The notes under the pieces: generated by a model
What the model was told of the DNA's origin: nothing
What the model saw: only the letters and a program-made list of their open reading frames with translations
Database searches by the model: none
Assembly: GCA_947069175.1 (NCBI GenBank)
Contig: CAMTDV010000018.1
Location: 46,822,869-46,886,868 of the forward strand
Reading direction: 5' to 3'
Source: Scalesia atractyloides
Taxonomy: Eukaryota > Streptophyta > Magnoliopsida > Asterales > Asteraceae
DNA length: 64,000 bases
Translations under genes and position numbers: made by a program
Shown: piece after piece, positions 45,408 to 55,120 of the stretch
Numbering within the stretch: the first letter of the stretch is position 1
How the letters are laid out: each line of letters begins with the position of its first letter

Positions 45408-46983
45408 TTTTTTTGCAAAAGTAGGGGTGTTGAACCCCCAAAAGAGTGAAACTTGGTGGCCTGCAATTTTTTGATCATATATAGGAATAGGGTTGTTCAA
45501 AAAGCTCGCGGCTCGGAGATCGCTCGGATTCAGCTCGGAAAAAGCTCGCTCGAAATGGCTCGGTTAGAAAATGTGCCTGGTTCGGCTCGGCTCGTAACGA
45601 ACCGAGTTGGCTCGCTTTGTAGCTCGGCTTGGTTTTTTTCACCTATAATAAATTTAATTTTATATACATTATAATATATTACAAAAAAACTAATTACTAT
45701 TTACATGTATATAGGTTTGTAATTTGACATCTATGGCATATTTGAAGGTTGATTACCATACCAATGAACTAATATTGTATTTCATTGAAATTAAAACTTA
45801 TTTTGTGTTGTTGAACTTGATTTTGGTTTGTAAGGTATTAGGTTGAACTTATTTTGAATATATTCTTTTAAAGTATTGAATAATATTTTAGGATACTGGA
45901 TTTTAATATGTATAATTAATTTTTCTTTATATAATCGAGCCAAACCAAGCCGAGCCAGCTCGGTTTAAAACCAAGCCGAGCCTGAGCTTAGATTTTCAGC
46001 TCGGTTTCAAAACGAGCCGAGCCAGCTCGGTTTATAATCGAGCCGAGCTTGGCCTGGCTCGGCCCATGAACAGCGCTATATAGTAAGTTCGCCGATCCAA
46101 ACAGCCTGCTTCTATCAATAATCTGCACAACCTGCAGGTTTACTGCATAAAGACCGAAGTCCGCTGTTTGAACAGTATATCTTAAGAACTCCGCTGTTTG
46201 AACAGTATATCTTAAGAAGTCCACTGTTTCAAAGCTGGAACTTAACATACTTCGCTGTTTGAAGTTAATATGTTAAGAAGCCCGCTGTTTGGAACAAACA
46301 ACTCAGCCTACTAAGCTGTTTGGATCCTGCAGCTTATTTAACTCCGCTGTTTTATAATAAGAAGTATAAACTTCACTGTTTGCATCCGATACCATATTAA
46401 AGTCCGTTGTTTGTTTCCAATACCTTGTTTAAATTCGCTGTTTGAATATGATATGTTCTTGAGGTTCACTGTTTTCATCCGATACCATATTTAACTCCTC
46501 AACGCACCGTCTCCAATAAGTAGTGCAACGTTAAAACTAAGAAAAACGTCATGTTGAAGCAACATATCATATTCAAACAGCGAATTTAAACAAGGTATTG
46601 GAAACAAACAACGGACTTTAATATGGTATCGGATGCAAACAGTGAAGTTTATACATCTTATTATAAAACAGCAGAGTTAAATAAGCTGCAGGATCCAAAC
46701 AGCATAGTAGGCTAAGTTGTTTGTTCCAAACAGCAGGCTTCTTAACATATTAACTTCAAACAGCGAAGTATGTTAAGTTCCAGCTTTGAAACAGCGGACT
46801 TCTTAAGATATACTGTTCAAACAGCGAACCTCAGTCTTTATGCAGTAAACCTGCAGGTTGTGCAGATTATTGATAGAAGCAGGCTGTTTGGATCAGCGAA
46901 CTTCCTATATATGATCAAAAAATTGCAGGCCACCTAGTTTCACTCTTTTGGGGTTCAACACCCCTACTTCTGCAAAAAAAATC
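45408..46983. mobile_element. Foldback Mutator-like non-autonomous element with ~420-bp arms
   Basis: The left arm (45408-45487 plus 46087-46457) and right arm (46561-46983) are reverse complements over about 420 bp, with a 103-bp loop (46458-46560). The left arm is about 28 bp longer because a GCTGTTTGAACAGTATATC-type unit is duplicated. CAGAAGTTATA flanks it at 45397-45407 and 46984-46994, an 11-bp duplication. The termini are (GA)TTTTTTTTGCA-like. Long inverted arms plus a 9-11-bp duplication fit Mutator-like elements. It has no coding capacity. The arms are studded with CGCTGTTTG words. Confidence 0.8.
45488..46078. mobile_element. hAT-like non-autonomous foldback element nested in the left arm
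   Basis: The 591-bp element begins TAGGGTTGTTCA and ends TGAACAGCGCTA, giving 12-bp inverted ends with two mismatches. It is flanked by TATAGGAA (45480-45487) and TATAGTAA (46079-46086), an 8-bp duplication with one mismatch. Removing it restores pairing of the host arm with its partner. The subterminal regions repeat GGCTCGG/CCGAGCC. An 8-bp duplication and TAGGG-type ends are the hAT signature. Confidence 0.82.
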
Positions 46984-47457
46984 CAGAAGTTATAGTATTC
47001 ACAAAAACAAACTCAATCTAACAGCAATACAACTGTAAAATTAAGCAACAAAAGACAATCATCCATCTTAACTGTAAGTTTCAAAAGTTACAACTTGATT
47101 CAAATCATACTGATAACAAACTTAACTACACAGAACACTAACCTGGTGAAACTCATACTGTTAAGAGATTAACAATACAAATAACTTCTTTTCTAGTACT
47201 ACTAGATGAACATTAAAGGAAACTAAGTGCAGTTTTCATCCTTCGAAACCTAAAATCGTAAAAAAAAAAACTATGAATATAGGCAAACATACAGCCTTCA
47301 TTTTACACGGGTCAGTTCAAATTTGGTCAAATCTTCATTATTGAAGGACTTTGCAGACACTAAACAACAAGATAAATCATACATAAAAAGAAACAACTAT
47401 CAATTAAACCAGACATAACTAGAAAGATTGGTTATACCAACTTTTGGACATAAATGT
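46984..47457 (-). other. 3' flank of CDC45
   Basis: This is AT-rich sequence downstream of the CDC45 stop, presumably including the 3' UTR. No canonical AATAAA was found close to the stop, and no other gene is seen. Confidence 0.5.
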
Positions 47458-49242
47458 TCATATTAGCTTCTCGGTTAGCTTAATCATGAAATCATTAACC
47501 GCAACAGCTTCCAAAACAATCCATGACGACTCAAAAAGCTCATGAAAAAACTCAGCACCAGTCTCCTCAGCTGCGTTTCTAAACGCAATCCCGAATGCGT
47601 TTCCTTGAACCGCTCCCAGCCTTGGTTTACCACAAACTCCGACAATTAGAACCTTTTCCCGTTCGTGAATGTAGCAAACACATACCAAAGGTTTCAATCT
47701 TGCGCCTTTTTCTCTTAACGCGTCCATTATGAAATACCCAAACTTTGTTAAAGCTTGAGGGCATCCCAGTAATTTCGCATCGGCTGAATCTTCAAGTTTG
47801 ACCCATCTGAACTTGGTCCCGCTTCTTATTGAACCCTTTCGGGTTATAGCAGTGCTTCCTTGTCGAAGAATAGCCCGTTGGATCTTGATGGCATGCCTCA
47901 TGCCCGTTTCAAGTTTTTCGAGTTTCCGTAATGATAAAGCATCGTATGCTTCTCCGAATTGTTTGGAAGCACAACTGTTTGAATCAACGGAAGATTCTAG
48001 AAGTGCGGTGATTCCATAAACCACATCTGCAGCCGATATTTTTGAGCTATATCCGTGTAACAACAAGAACCCACGATAATAAAAGTTGTTCAAACCATAA
48101 TCGGGTAGAAAATGTTCAAACTCGTCTTTCATTTTCTTCTTAATCTCAACACTCATGAAGCGGAACTTCTGCTTACACTCATCAAGTGCAAATCCCATTT
48201 GAGCGAGAAGTAACATGAGCTTTTTAGTCCCGTTGTCACTCCAAGTTTTCAACTTTGTTGCTATGTAAGACGAACATAACATCGAATCAAATAGGTTCCA
48301 TTCTTGCAATAGCATGAGCCTTGGCTCATCTTCATAAGCAATTCTAGAAGCATCCGGTGCACAAACAATAGTTCCATCTTTAAGAGTTACCGAACTGACC
48401 GCACCTAAATTCCCTGAACTGTTTATATGCTGCTCAAGCTCCATCACACCAGCTTGGTACCTCTCATTCGTTAACCTCTCGTGAACAAACTGATCAGTTA
48501 ACGCCACGCACGCTAACCACAGCAAATCATTAGTGTTTTTCCTCAAGTAATTAGACAACTCGTACATCAAACAACCCGACGGCTTCCCATGAAAAGTACC
48601 CATATGATAATACTCCTTTTTCAGCTTCCTAAACAGCTTCAACGGGTCAGTCTCATCATCATCCAAAACCCGTCTTCTTTTTCTATTCCCATCCCCATCC
48701 TCATCTCCGTCACTCTCATTTTCATCGTCACTATCGGACTCATCGTCCTCCACTTCATCACCACTATTCAAATCACTCGCAGCCGCCAACGCCGACACAT
48801 CAAAATCATACGACAAATCCGCCTGATTCTCATCATCCCTAGTATACAAAACAACCACCCTATCATTCCCCTCACTAAGATTATGCAAATGAATCGGCCG
48901 ATGACTATCAACAACAAAAACCCGAGCCACAGGCCCTATATCTAAAACCTTCCTGAGATCCCTATGACACCCCCAATTAATCAAGAGTATAGTAACAGGA
49001 TCATCAGATAATGAACTCAAACTAGGGCCGGCATACTTATGAATCTCCTTAAAACTAGAAACAGGATAACAAGCATACCTAACAGAATCAGATTCCAACA
49101 CATGACATATAATCTTCAAAGCACATAGAGAGTCAACATCAGAAGTTGATGGGAATATTAACAAAGGGGTATTGTTAGCAGACCCCAAAGCAGATTCACG
49201 CAATTTACCGTAAAAAGACTCGATGCTCTGTTCACGAACCAT
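47458..49242 (-). CDS. CDC45: CDC45 homologue, replication-fork helicase subunit, complete single exon
   Basis: The frame has 594 codons without interruption, from MVREQSIESFYGKLRES to KLTEKLI. CDC45 joins MCM2-7 and GINS in the nuclear CMG helicase and is loaded at origins in S phase (family knowledge). Visible family marks are the N-terminal FPSTSDVDSLCALKI (residues 30-44), LLINWGCHRDL (about 86-96) and VFVVDSHRPIHLHNL (about 108-122), which belong to the DHH-like fold. An acidic linker of Asp/Glu/Ser lies at about 160-185, followed by RKRRR, a likely nuclear signal. Next come ETDPLKLFRKLKKEYY and GTFHGKPSGCLMYELS, and a conserved C-terminal half with DEFEHFLPDYGLNNFYYRG. Length matches plant CDC45 proteins of about 590-600 residues. 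It is the only intact host gene here. Absence of introns is either ancestral for the plant gene or a retrocopy, and I cannot tell which from the window. Confidence 0.96.
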   Translation of the reverse strand: MVREQSIESFYGKLRESALGSANNTPLLIFPSTSDVDSLCALKIICHVLESDSVRYACYPVSSFKEIHKYAGPSLSSLSDDPVTILLINWGCHRDLRKVLDIGPVARVFVVDSHRPIHLHNLSEGNDRVVVLYTRDDENQADLSYDFDVSALAAASDLNSGDEVEDDESDSDDENESDGDEDGDGNRKRRRVLDDDETDPLKLFRKLKKEYYHMGTFHGKPSGCLMYELSNYLRKNTNDLLWLACVALTDQFVHERLTNERYQAGVMELEQHINSSGNLGAVSSVTLKDGTIVCAPDASRIAYEDEPRLMLLQEWNLFDSMLCSSYIATKLKTWSDNGTKKLMLLLAQMGFALDECKQKFRFMSVEIKKKMKDEFEHFLPDYGLNNFYYRGFLLLHGYSSKISAADVVYGITALLESSVDSNSCASKQFGEAYDALSLRKLEKLETGMRHAIKIQRAILRQGSTAITRKGSIRSGTKFRWVKLEDSADAKLLGCPQALTKFGYFIMDALREKGARLKPLVCVCYIHEREKVLIVGVCGKPRLGAVQGNAFGIAFRNAAEETGAEFFHELFESSWIVLEAVAVNDFMIKLTEKLI

Positions 49243-49620
49243 GATTAGTAAACAATTTCAAGAAAAAGATTGAATTTTCAATGAGTTAGCTCAAGAAATT
49301 GTTAAAAAGTTGTAGATCGGTTGAAACATGAAAAAGGGGTTGTGAATCTGTGTGATTTGAAGTGATTGAGTGGGTTTTGGAGTGTGAATTTGGGGGTGAA
49401 ATGGGTTGTTACCTGATGTGGGATCGAATGAGGGGTTGAAGTGAGGTCTGATGACGAAATGGGAAAAGGGTTGGAGAAGAAAGAGGGAAAAATGTGGGAT
49501 TTGTGAATCTGAATTTGGTTTGAATTGATGATTTCATGAAAGTTTTGAAATTTCGAATGGCGCTAAGATTTCGCGGTGAAATGTTGAAATGGGATGTAGG
49601 GATAAAATATAAAAATATGT
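49243..49620 (-). promoter_or_regulatory. 5' UTR and proximal promoter of CDC45, with E2F-like motifs
   Basis: The 5' flank on the minus strand has TTTCGCGG (plus-strand 49569-49576) and ATGGCGCT (49557-49564). These are 7/8 and 6/8 matches to the E2F consensus TTTSSCGC, about 330 bp upstream of the ATG. Replication-fork genes are commonly E2F-controlled, so the location is sensible, but the motifs are imperfect. The intervening sequence is GT/GA-rich as in leaders. Confidence 0.35.
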
Positions 49621-51389
49621 GGGGATCTTTTTTTTAGTTTATAAATTAACGCATGTAAAATCATTATAATAACTAGTATATCGACCTGCCGCGCGTTGTG
49701 GCGGCATCGAAGCTTAAGGAAACTCGAATTTATACTGTCAAATATTTGACTCGACTTATTTCTGAACAAAATTTACGTTAAAACGTATGACAACTGAAAA
49801 TATACATAAAAAGAGAGAAAACATGTTATATTTGACCTAACTGCTGGCAAAAAAATTTACATCGAAACGTATACTGACATGTACTTAAAAAAAGCACGTA
49901 AAAAATGATGGTTTTTTAAGTTAAACAATGATAAACTTAAAGTTTTATAAATATTAAGAGTGGTCAAAATGACATTTTACAAATTTTTAGAAAGTTGAAT
50001 AGGTATGGTGGACAAGATTTAAAAGTAGAAGAGGTGCCAATGTGTCTAGCAATATAACGTAATAACTACATAACGTATTGTTAAAGCATATGTACACATA
50101 CGCTACATAAACATAAAATATATCTATAATGTATAAAAATTCATTAAAAAGGTAAAAACTAATATTTCTACTTACTTATATAAAGATTAATTCTCCTATC
50201 TTATGGTGTAAACATAGCCTAACAATAGGACATATTTGATAAAAATGATCAGTAAAAAGAATATAAAACAACTTGCATCAGTGTACTTGAAATTTTATAA
50301 GAGATCATATTTTAAAAAAAAATTCTAGAGACAAACAAAATGTGTTCAAACTTAATTATAATTAAAAAATTAAAGAGACAAACAGAAAATATGTTCAAAC
50401 TTAGTTATGATATACTAAATTTCTTTGTTTATATGTGAAAATTAAAAAAAAAGAAAGAAAACTGTTTTATAAATATATATATATATATATATATAGGATA
50501 GAAAATATATAATTATTTCCTTGCAATTTGTCTTTAGTAAAGTCCACGTTGACTTAATTGGAGTAATACACCAAATGAAAAGTACTCGGTTTTATTTTAC
50601 CACCCCTCTTTTATGACGCTTTTTCCCCTTGTCAAAAAAATGGACACTACACCACATCTATAATGGCAGTTTAGTAATTATATTTTAAAGAATGAGTTCT
50701 TCATGTACGAAATAAAAAATAAACCAAAGAAAAAAGCCATAAAAGAGAAAAAGAATAGTTGACAGACAAAAAAGGCCGGACCTGTGATAACCTGAACCAC
50801 ATAGGCGCTAGCTAGCCTCTTTGTATACAAAATTTTGAAAACAAAAAAAAAAACTTTTAGAGCCAATCATTTAATGCCACATGGCGTGGAAATCCACCGA
50901 CCATGCTCTTTAAGAATACTAGTATTAAACCCGTGTGTCGACATGGGGCGGTGTTTAGAAAAACCATACATACCACATTTTATTAAACGAATGACTATAC
51001 ATTTTTAATGTTTAATTAAAAATAGATTATAAAGAAATACTTTTCGAATTTTTATGATCAATCGTTATTTTATTTTATTTTTCTTATCGTTTTCAAGTTA
51101 GTAGCGTCGATGTGGTATATACATGTTAAAGTAGTTACATATCTCAATTAAATATTAACGCAAGAAACAGGAACATAAATCCTTTTTAACTTTGTTACAC
51201 AAAATTTGAAACGTAAGAAAACCTAAAACATAGAAACAAACGACTAACCATAGAAGCTAATTTAAAGAGTTGTTTGTAAAAATGTGAACATGAACACGGG
51301 CTCTAAGAACAACCCATCCTTCTAGTATCACGTGATCGAGCATGTGTGGTTCCTATGCAAACAGATTATCTTCATCTTTACTGATTTAG
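49621..51389. other. AT-rich intergenic region
   Basis: No gene is recognised. It contains a (TA)n tract at about 50477-50497 and two related GC-rich motifs starting ACTAGTAT (49671-49703 and 50917-50951), covered in findings. Open frames here are short and low in complexity. Confidence 0.55.
50477..50497. repeat. TA dinucleotide repeat
   Basis: This is a short uninterrupted (TA)n of about ten units. Confidence 0.85.
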
Positions 51390-51580
51390 CTATCCAAGGA
51401 CTCCAATGGCAGCCTTCATCTTCATATAGTCCCTGAAAGCATGTTAGTATTAATCAAGTCAGAAACTAAACTATTTGAGGGCACTTAAACCATTTTGCTT
51501 AAATAAATTAAAGTATGACTGAGACAACAAAAAATTTACAACCATATTTCAGATATGGAAAACTGCATACCTCCTCGTAT
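51390..51580 (-). pseudogene. Possible last-exon remnant of an unknown host gene
   Basis: On the minus strand a donor-like AGGAG/GTATGC (around 51565) and an acceptor-like CTTTCAG (51433-51439) flank a ~130-bp AT-rich stretch. After the acceptor a frame reads DYMKMKAAIGVLG and stops at TAG (51390-51392). The upstream piece is duplicated (CGAGGAGGT occurs twice within 45 bp) and then dissolves into the satellite array. This looks like the end of an interrupted gene, but the phase is ambiguous and I do not recognise the protein. Confidence 0.3.
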
Positions 51581-51624
51581 TTGTGATCATGATTTGACCT
51601 CCTCGTATTTTGCGATCATGACTT

Positions 51625-51653
51625 GTTACGGACGACTCGGACGATAAAATAAA
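51625..51653. repeat. Edge of the ~68-bp satellite array
   Basis: GTTACGGACGACTCGGACG with an ATAAA tail abuts the TRIM element. It is the same unit as at 52441 onward. Confidence 0.8.
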
Positions 51654-51942
51654 TGTAACACCCATGCCCCTCGTTATCACCAATATTGTCCGCTTTGCCC
51701 CGATGGGTGGCCCATCCAGGAACTCACGGCTTTGTTTTTGGTTGCCATGGTGGAGACTTCTCAGGAGGTCACCCATCCTAGTACTACTCCCACTTGAGCA
51801 TGCTTAATTGTGGAGTTCTCCTCTCATCCACTAGCATTAAGCCCAAAACGCGTTGGTGATTTTAGAGGTAGGGCACTACTTATGAACTAGGAATCTCTCA
51901 TGTCCACGGACGATGTTGGGAGGTATGCCATTAGGTGTTATA
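51654..51942 (-). repeat. TRIM 3' LTR, 289 bp
   Basis: It starts TGTAACACCCATGCCCC and ends GGTGTTATA on the plus strand. It is the same length as the partner LTR, with scattered substitutions. Confidence 0.9.
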
Positions 51943-52146
51943 ATCACCCCCCTAAAGGACTCATCGTCCTCGATGAGGTTTTGCCCCAACATGTAGGAGG
52001 TTGCCATTATCCTCGATAAGGTTTTTTGCCCTACATTTGGGAGGTTACCATTAGGTGTTACAATCACCCCCCCAAGGTACTCATCGTCCTCGATGAGGTT
52101 TTGCCCCAACATCCCAAACGGCACAGGAGTGGCTCTGATACCACTT

Positions 52147-52435
52147 TGTAACACCCTGCCCCTCGTTATCACCAATATTGTCCGCTTTGCCCCCGATTGG
52201 TGGCCCATCCAGGAACTCACGGCATTGTTTTTTGTTGCCCTGGTGGAGACTTCCCAGGAGGTCACCAATCCTAGTACTACTACCACTTGAGCACGCTTAA
52301 CTGTGGAGTTCTCCTCTCATCCACTAGCATTAAGTCCAAAACACGTTGGTGATTTTAGAGGTAGGGCATTACTTATGAACCAGGAATCTCTCCTGTCCAC
52401 GGACGATGTTGGGAGGTATGCCATTAGGTGTTATA
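52147..52435 (-). repeat. TRIM 5' LTR, 289 bp
   Basis: It starts TGTAACACCCTGCCCC and ends GGTGTTATA on the plus strand. The primer site lies three bases to its left. Confidence 0.9.
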
Positions 52436-52440
52436 ATAAA

Positions 52441-53060
52441 ATTATTATATATTTACGACTCGTTACGGAATCGATGCAAGTTACGCTCGTTTCGAACGAC
52501 TCGGACGATAAAATAAAAATTATATATTTACGACTCGTTACAGAGTCGACGCTAGTTACGAACGACTCGGGCGATAAAATAAAAATATTATATATTTACG
52601 ACTCGTTACCGACTCGACGCTCGTTACGGACGACTCATGCGATAAAATAAAAATATTATATATTTACGGCTCGTTACAGACTCGTGCAAGTTACGGACGT
52701 ACGCTCGTTTACGGACGAGTCGTCTGTAAAATAAAAATATTATATATATATATATGACTCGTTACGGAGTCATCGCTAGTTACAGACGACGCTCGTCATG
52801 GACGACCCGAACGATAAAATAAAAATATTATATATTTACGACTCGTTACGGACTCGACGCTACTCGTTACGAACGACTCGGACGATAAATAAAAATATTA
52901 TATATTTACGAATCGGTACCGACTCGATGCAAGTTGCGGGCGTACGCTCGTTACGGACGACTCGGACGATAAGGAAAATATTATATATTTACGACTCGTT
53001 ACGGACTTGACACTGATCACTGACTACGATCGGTACAGACGACTCGGACGTTAAAATAAA
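52441..53060. repeat. ~68-bp satellite array, main block
   Basis: About nine units alternate a CG-rich half (TACGACTCGTTACGGACTCG, ACGCTAGTTACGGACGACTC) with an AT-rich half (GATAAAATAAAAATATTATA). Sub-repeats of TCGTTACGGAC inside the CG-rich half show internal amplification. Unit lengths vary because the CG half is partly duplicated in some copies. Confidence 0.88.
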
Positions 53061-53073
53061 AATATCACTTATT

Positions 53074-53435
53074 CTGTATAGGAATTCATAATTTGTAATC
53101 TTTGACATTTGGAGTGAAAGTAGAGGACCCAAATCCAAATCGTATTTATAGTGAAGACTTATCAAATAATTGACTTTTACGTAAAAGCATAATGATTCGA
53201 AGCAATACCTCAAAAGTAACTACCAAACATCCCAAATTGCTGCAGCTTCATATGCCATGTTTTGATCCCAAAATCGCACCTGAATGCACGATGCTGCAGT
53301 CCTGTTTGCTGCATTATTTTGGCAGCTCAATACCGATGTTCTTCGTCATTGTTTGATCACTCAATGCAGCCTGGAACACTCCCTAATCACCACCAGATCG
53401 CACCTGAATGCACGTCGTTGCAGTCCTGTTTACTA
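53074..53435. other. 362-bp insert in the satellite, unclassified
   Basis: Non-satellite sequence lies between two copies of TATCACTTATT (53063-53073 and 53436-53446). Inside, a segment beginning ATCGCACCTGAATGCACG is repeated (around 53274 and 53397), each followed by TTGCAGTCCTGTTT-like sequence. No coding potential is seen. Confidence 0.5.
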
Positions 53436-53479
53436 TATCACTTATTTTGATAAAAAATGATACCTTGGAAACACTATCA

Positions 53480-53711
53480 AACTCGACGCTAGTTACGGAT
53501 GATGCTCGTTAAAGATAGCTCGGACGATAAAAATAAAAAAAAATTATATATTTACAACTCGTTACGGACGACATAGACGATAAATAAAAATATTATATAT
53601 TTACGACTCGTTACGGACTCGATGCAAGTTACGGACGTACGCTCATTACGGGTGACTCGGGCGATAAAATAAAAAAATGTTATATATTTACGACTCGTTA
53701 CGGACTCAGCG
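53480..53711. repeat. ~68-bp satellite array, second block
   Basis: About three to four further units run up to the insertion point of element F, which lies within the word GCTAGTTACGG. Confidence 0.85.
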
Positions 53712-54019
53712 CTAGTTATAACGCCTCGTATTTTCGTATTTCTATTTTAAAAATGTTCGTATTCGTATTCTAATTTTAGAAAACCTTACATTCGTATTTT
53801 AATTTCAATCTCACAATTTGAGGCGTTAATCATAATAAAATTTATATTTTATACATATTTTTTTATTCACACAACCGATCATTTAAATACGTAGTTATAC
53901 GCAAACCGACACAATTATACGTATAAATATTTATACGCACATCCTCAATACTTGAATTATACTTTTATACTTTTTATATACTCAATTACATAATATATAC
54001 TCAAGATATATTAAGAAAT

Positions 54020-54160
54020 ACACCAATCATTTTTCCACCTCATCAATCCTCTTCCACTTTTTTTAACCAATCATATTTCACCATTTTCCACCTCCTTTCT
54101 CCACCAATCATCTTTTCAATCCTCTTTCACCTTTTTTAACCAATCATATTTCACCATTTT
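54020..54160 (+). promoter_or_regulatory. CCAAT-box cluster in LTR of F
   Basis: Four or more ACCAATCAT words (around 54025, 54066, 54111 and 54140) stand 20-150 bp upstream of the TATA box, in two tandem TTTTTTAACCAATCATATTT copies. Confidence 0.6.
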
Positions 54161-54174
54161 TCACCTTTTCTACT

Positions 54175-54182
54175 TATAAATA
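54175..54182 (+). promoter_or_regulatory. TATA box of element F LTR
   Basis: TATAAATA is followed by CCAACCTCC and a pyrimidine-rich likely start region. The 3' LTR has the same at 63002-63009. Confidence 0.7.
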
Positions 54183-55107
54183 CCAACCTCCTTCTACCAT
54201 TTTCTTCACACCATTTTCTCTCCATTTCTCTAATTCTCTCAATCTCTCTAAATTAAGAATTCTAAAAGGACACTAAGTGTTTCAACCATTATTCTCTCAA
54301 CCTCTCTACTTCTCTCAAATCTTCCAAACAAGGAAGAGAACTCTAAGAGTTCGAAAAGAAAACACTAAGTGTTTTAAAGAAATCTTGAAGATCCAACGTC
54401 CAACTCTTCACGGAATCACCAAAGGAAGCTTTGCAAAACTGTGAGCATACTCGACCCTTTTTACGCTTTAACGCATTTTTTGGTGCAACATGTCTACAAA
54501 ATCCATGTTATGCAATCGGTTATAGTTAAATACTCAGGCCATTGAACACGTTCATTATTATGCTTAGGTAGTGTATGCTTGTTAGTTTCAACTTGTATTC
54601 TCATGATATTGTTATGCTTATGTTGTTATGCATGTTAGTTAAATATTTTAATTATATACTATTTGCTATGCGTAAGTTATTCATGTATGCTCGTTTCAAC
54701 TTGAATATAAAATGCCATGTGGATTTGGGACAACGATTCAAACTTGTATGCTCGCCAGTGCTTTTGTAGTGATCCATGCTTTTATTACATGTTGCAAGAT
54801 TTTGACAGATGAATCTAGTAGGATTGCCTAGAAACACATTTAAATTTTAGTGTTCGTTGTATTGTAATTTATTTTCAATCCTGTTGTATCTTGATTCCAA
54901 TACTTTACAAAAATCATTTTAATGAAATGAAATTTATTTATTTGAATACTTATTGTACATTATTCATTTTAAACTTGTGGTGTTCCTAGTTCAAGCAACG
55001 TAAAAAGTAATTATTAAATACGTGTCACAATTAGTGTTATGAAGTCTCTTGCAATCTCGTTTTCGTCTTATCCCGATGTTTCCGCCATCGGTTGGGGTGT
55101 GACAGAT

Positions 55108-55120
55108 TGGTATCAGAGCC
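55108..55120 (+). promoter_or_regulatory. Primer binding site of element F
   Basis: TGGTATCAGAGCC lies three bases after the 5' LTR. Confidence 0.92.

Larger units (their letters stand above)
51654..52435 (-). mobile_element. TRIM (miniature LTR retrotransposon), 782 bp
   Basis: Two direct repeats of 289 bp each (51654-51942 and 52147-52435) flank a 204-bp inside with no coding sequence. On the minus strand, TGGTATCAGAGCC (52131-52143) follows the 5' LTR as primer site, and a G-rich polypurine run (complement of ATCACCCCCC, 51943-51954) precedes the 3' LTR. ATAAA occurs at 51649-51653 and 52436-52440 as a target duplication. Terminal TATA instead of TACA at both LTR ends is a shared mutation. 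The inside holds a 63-bp duplication that includes an LTR end. Confidence 0.9.
53717..55104 (+). repeat. 5' LTR of element F, 1388 bp
   Basis: It starts TATAACGCCTCG (expected TG mutated to TA) and ends GGGGTGTGACA. The core promoter is included, with a cluster of CCAAT boxes and a TATA box. The 3' copy matches from about position 53830 onward. Confidence 0.9.

Noticed and set aside
48589..48945. 118-codon plus-strand frame
   Set aside because: It is antisense to conserved CDC45 coding sequence, without homology of its own.
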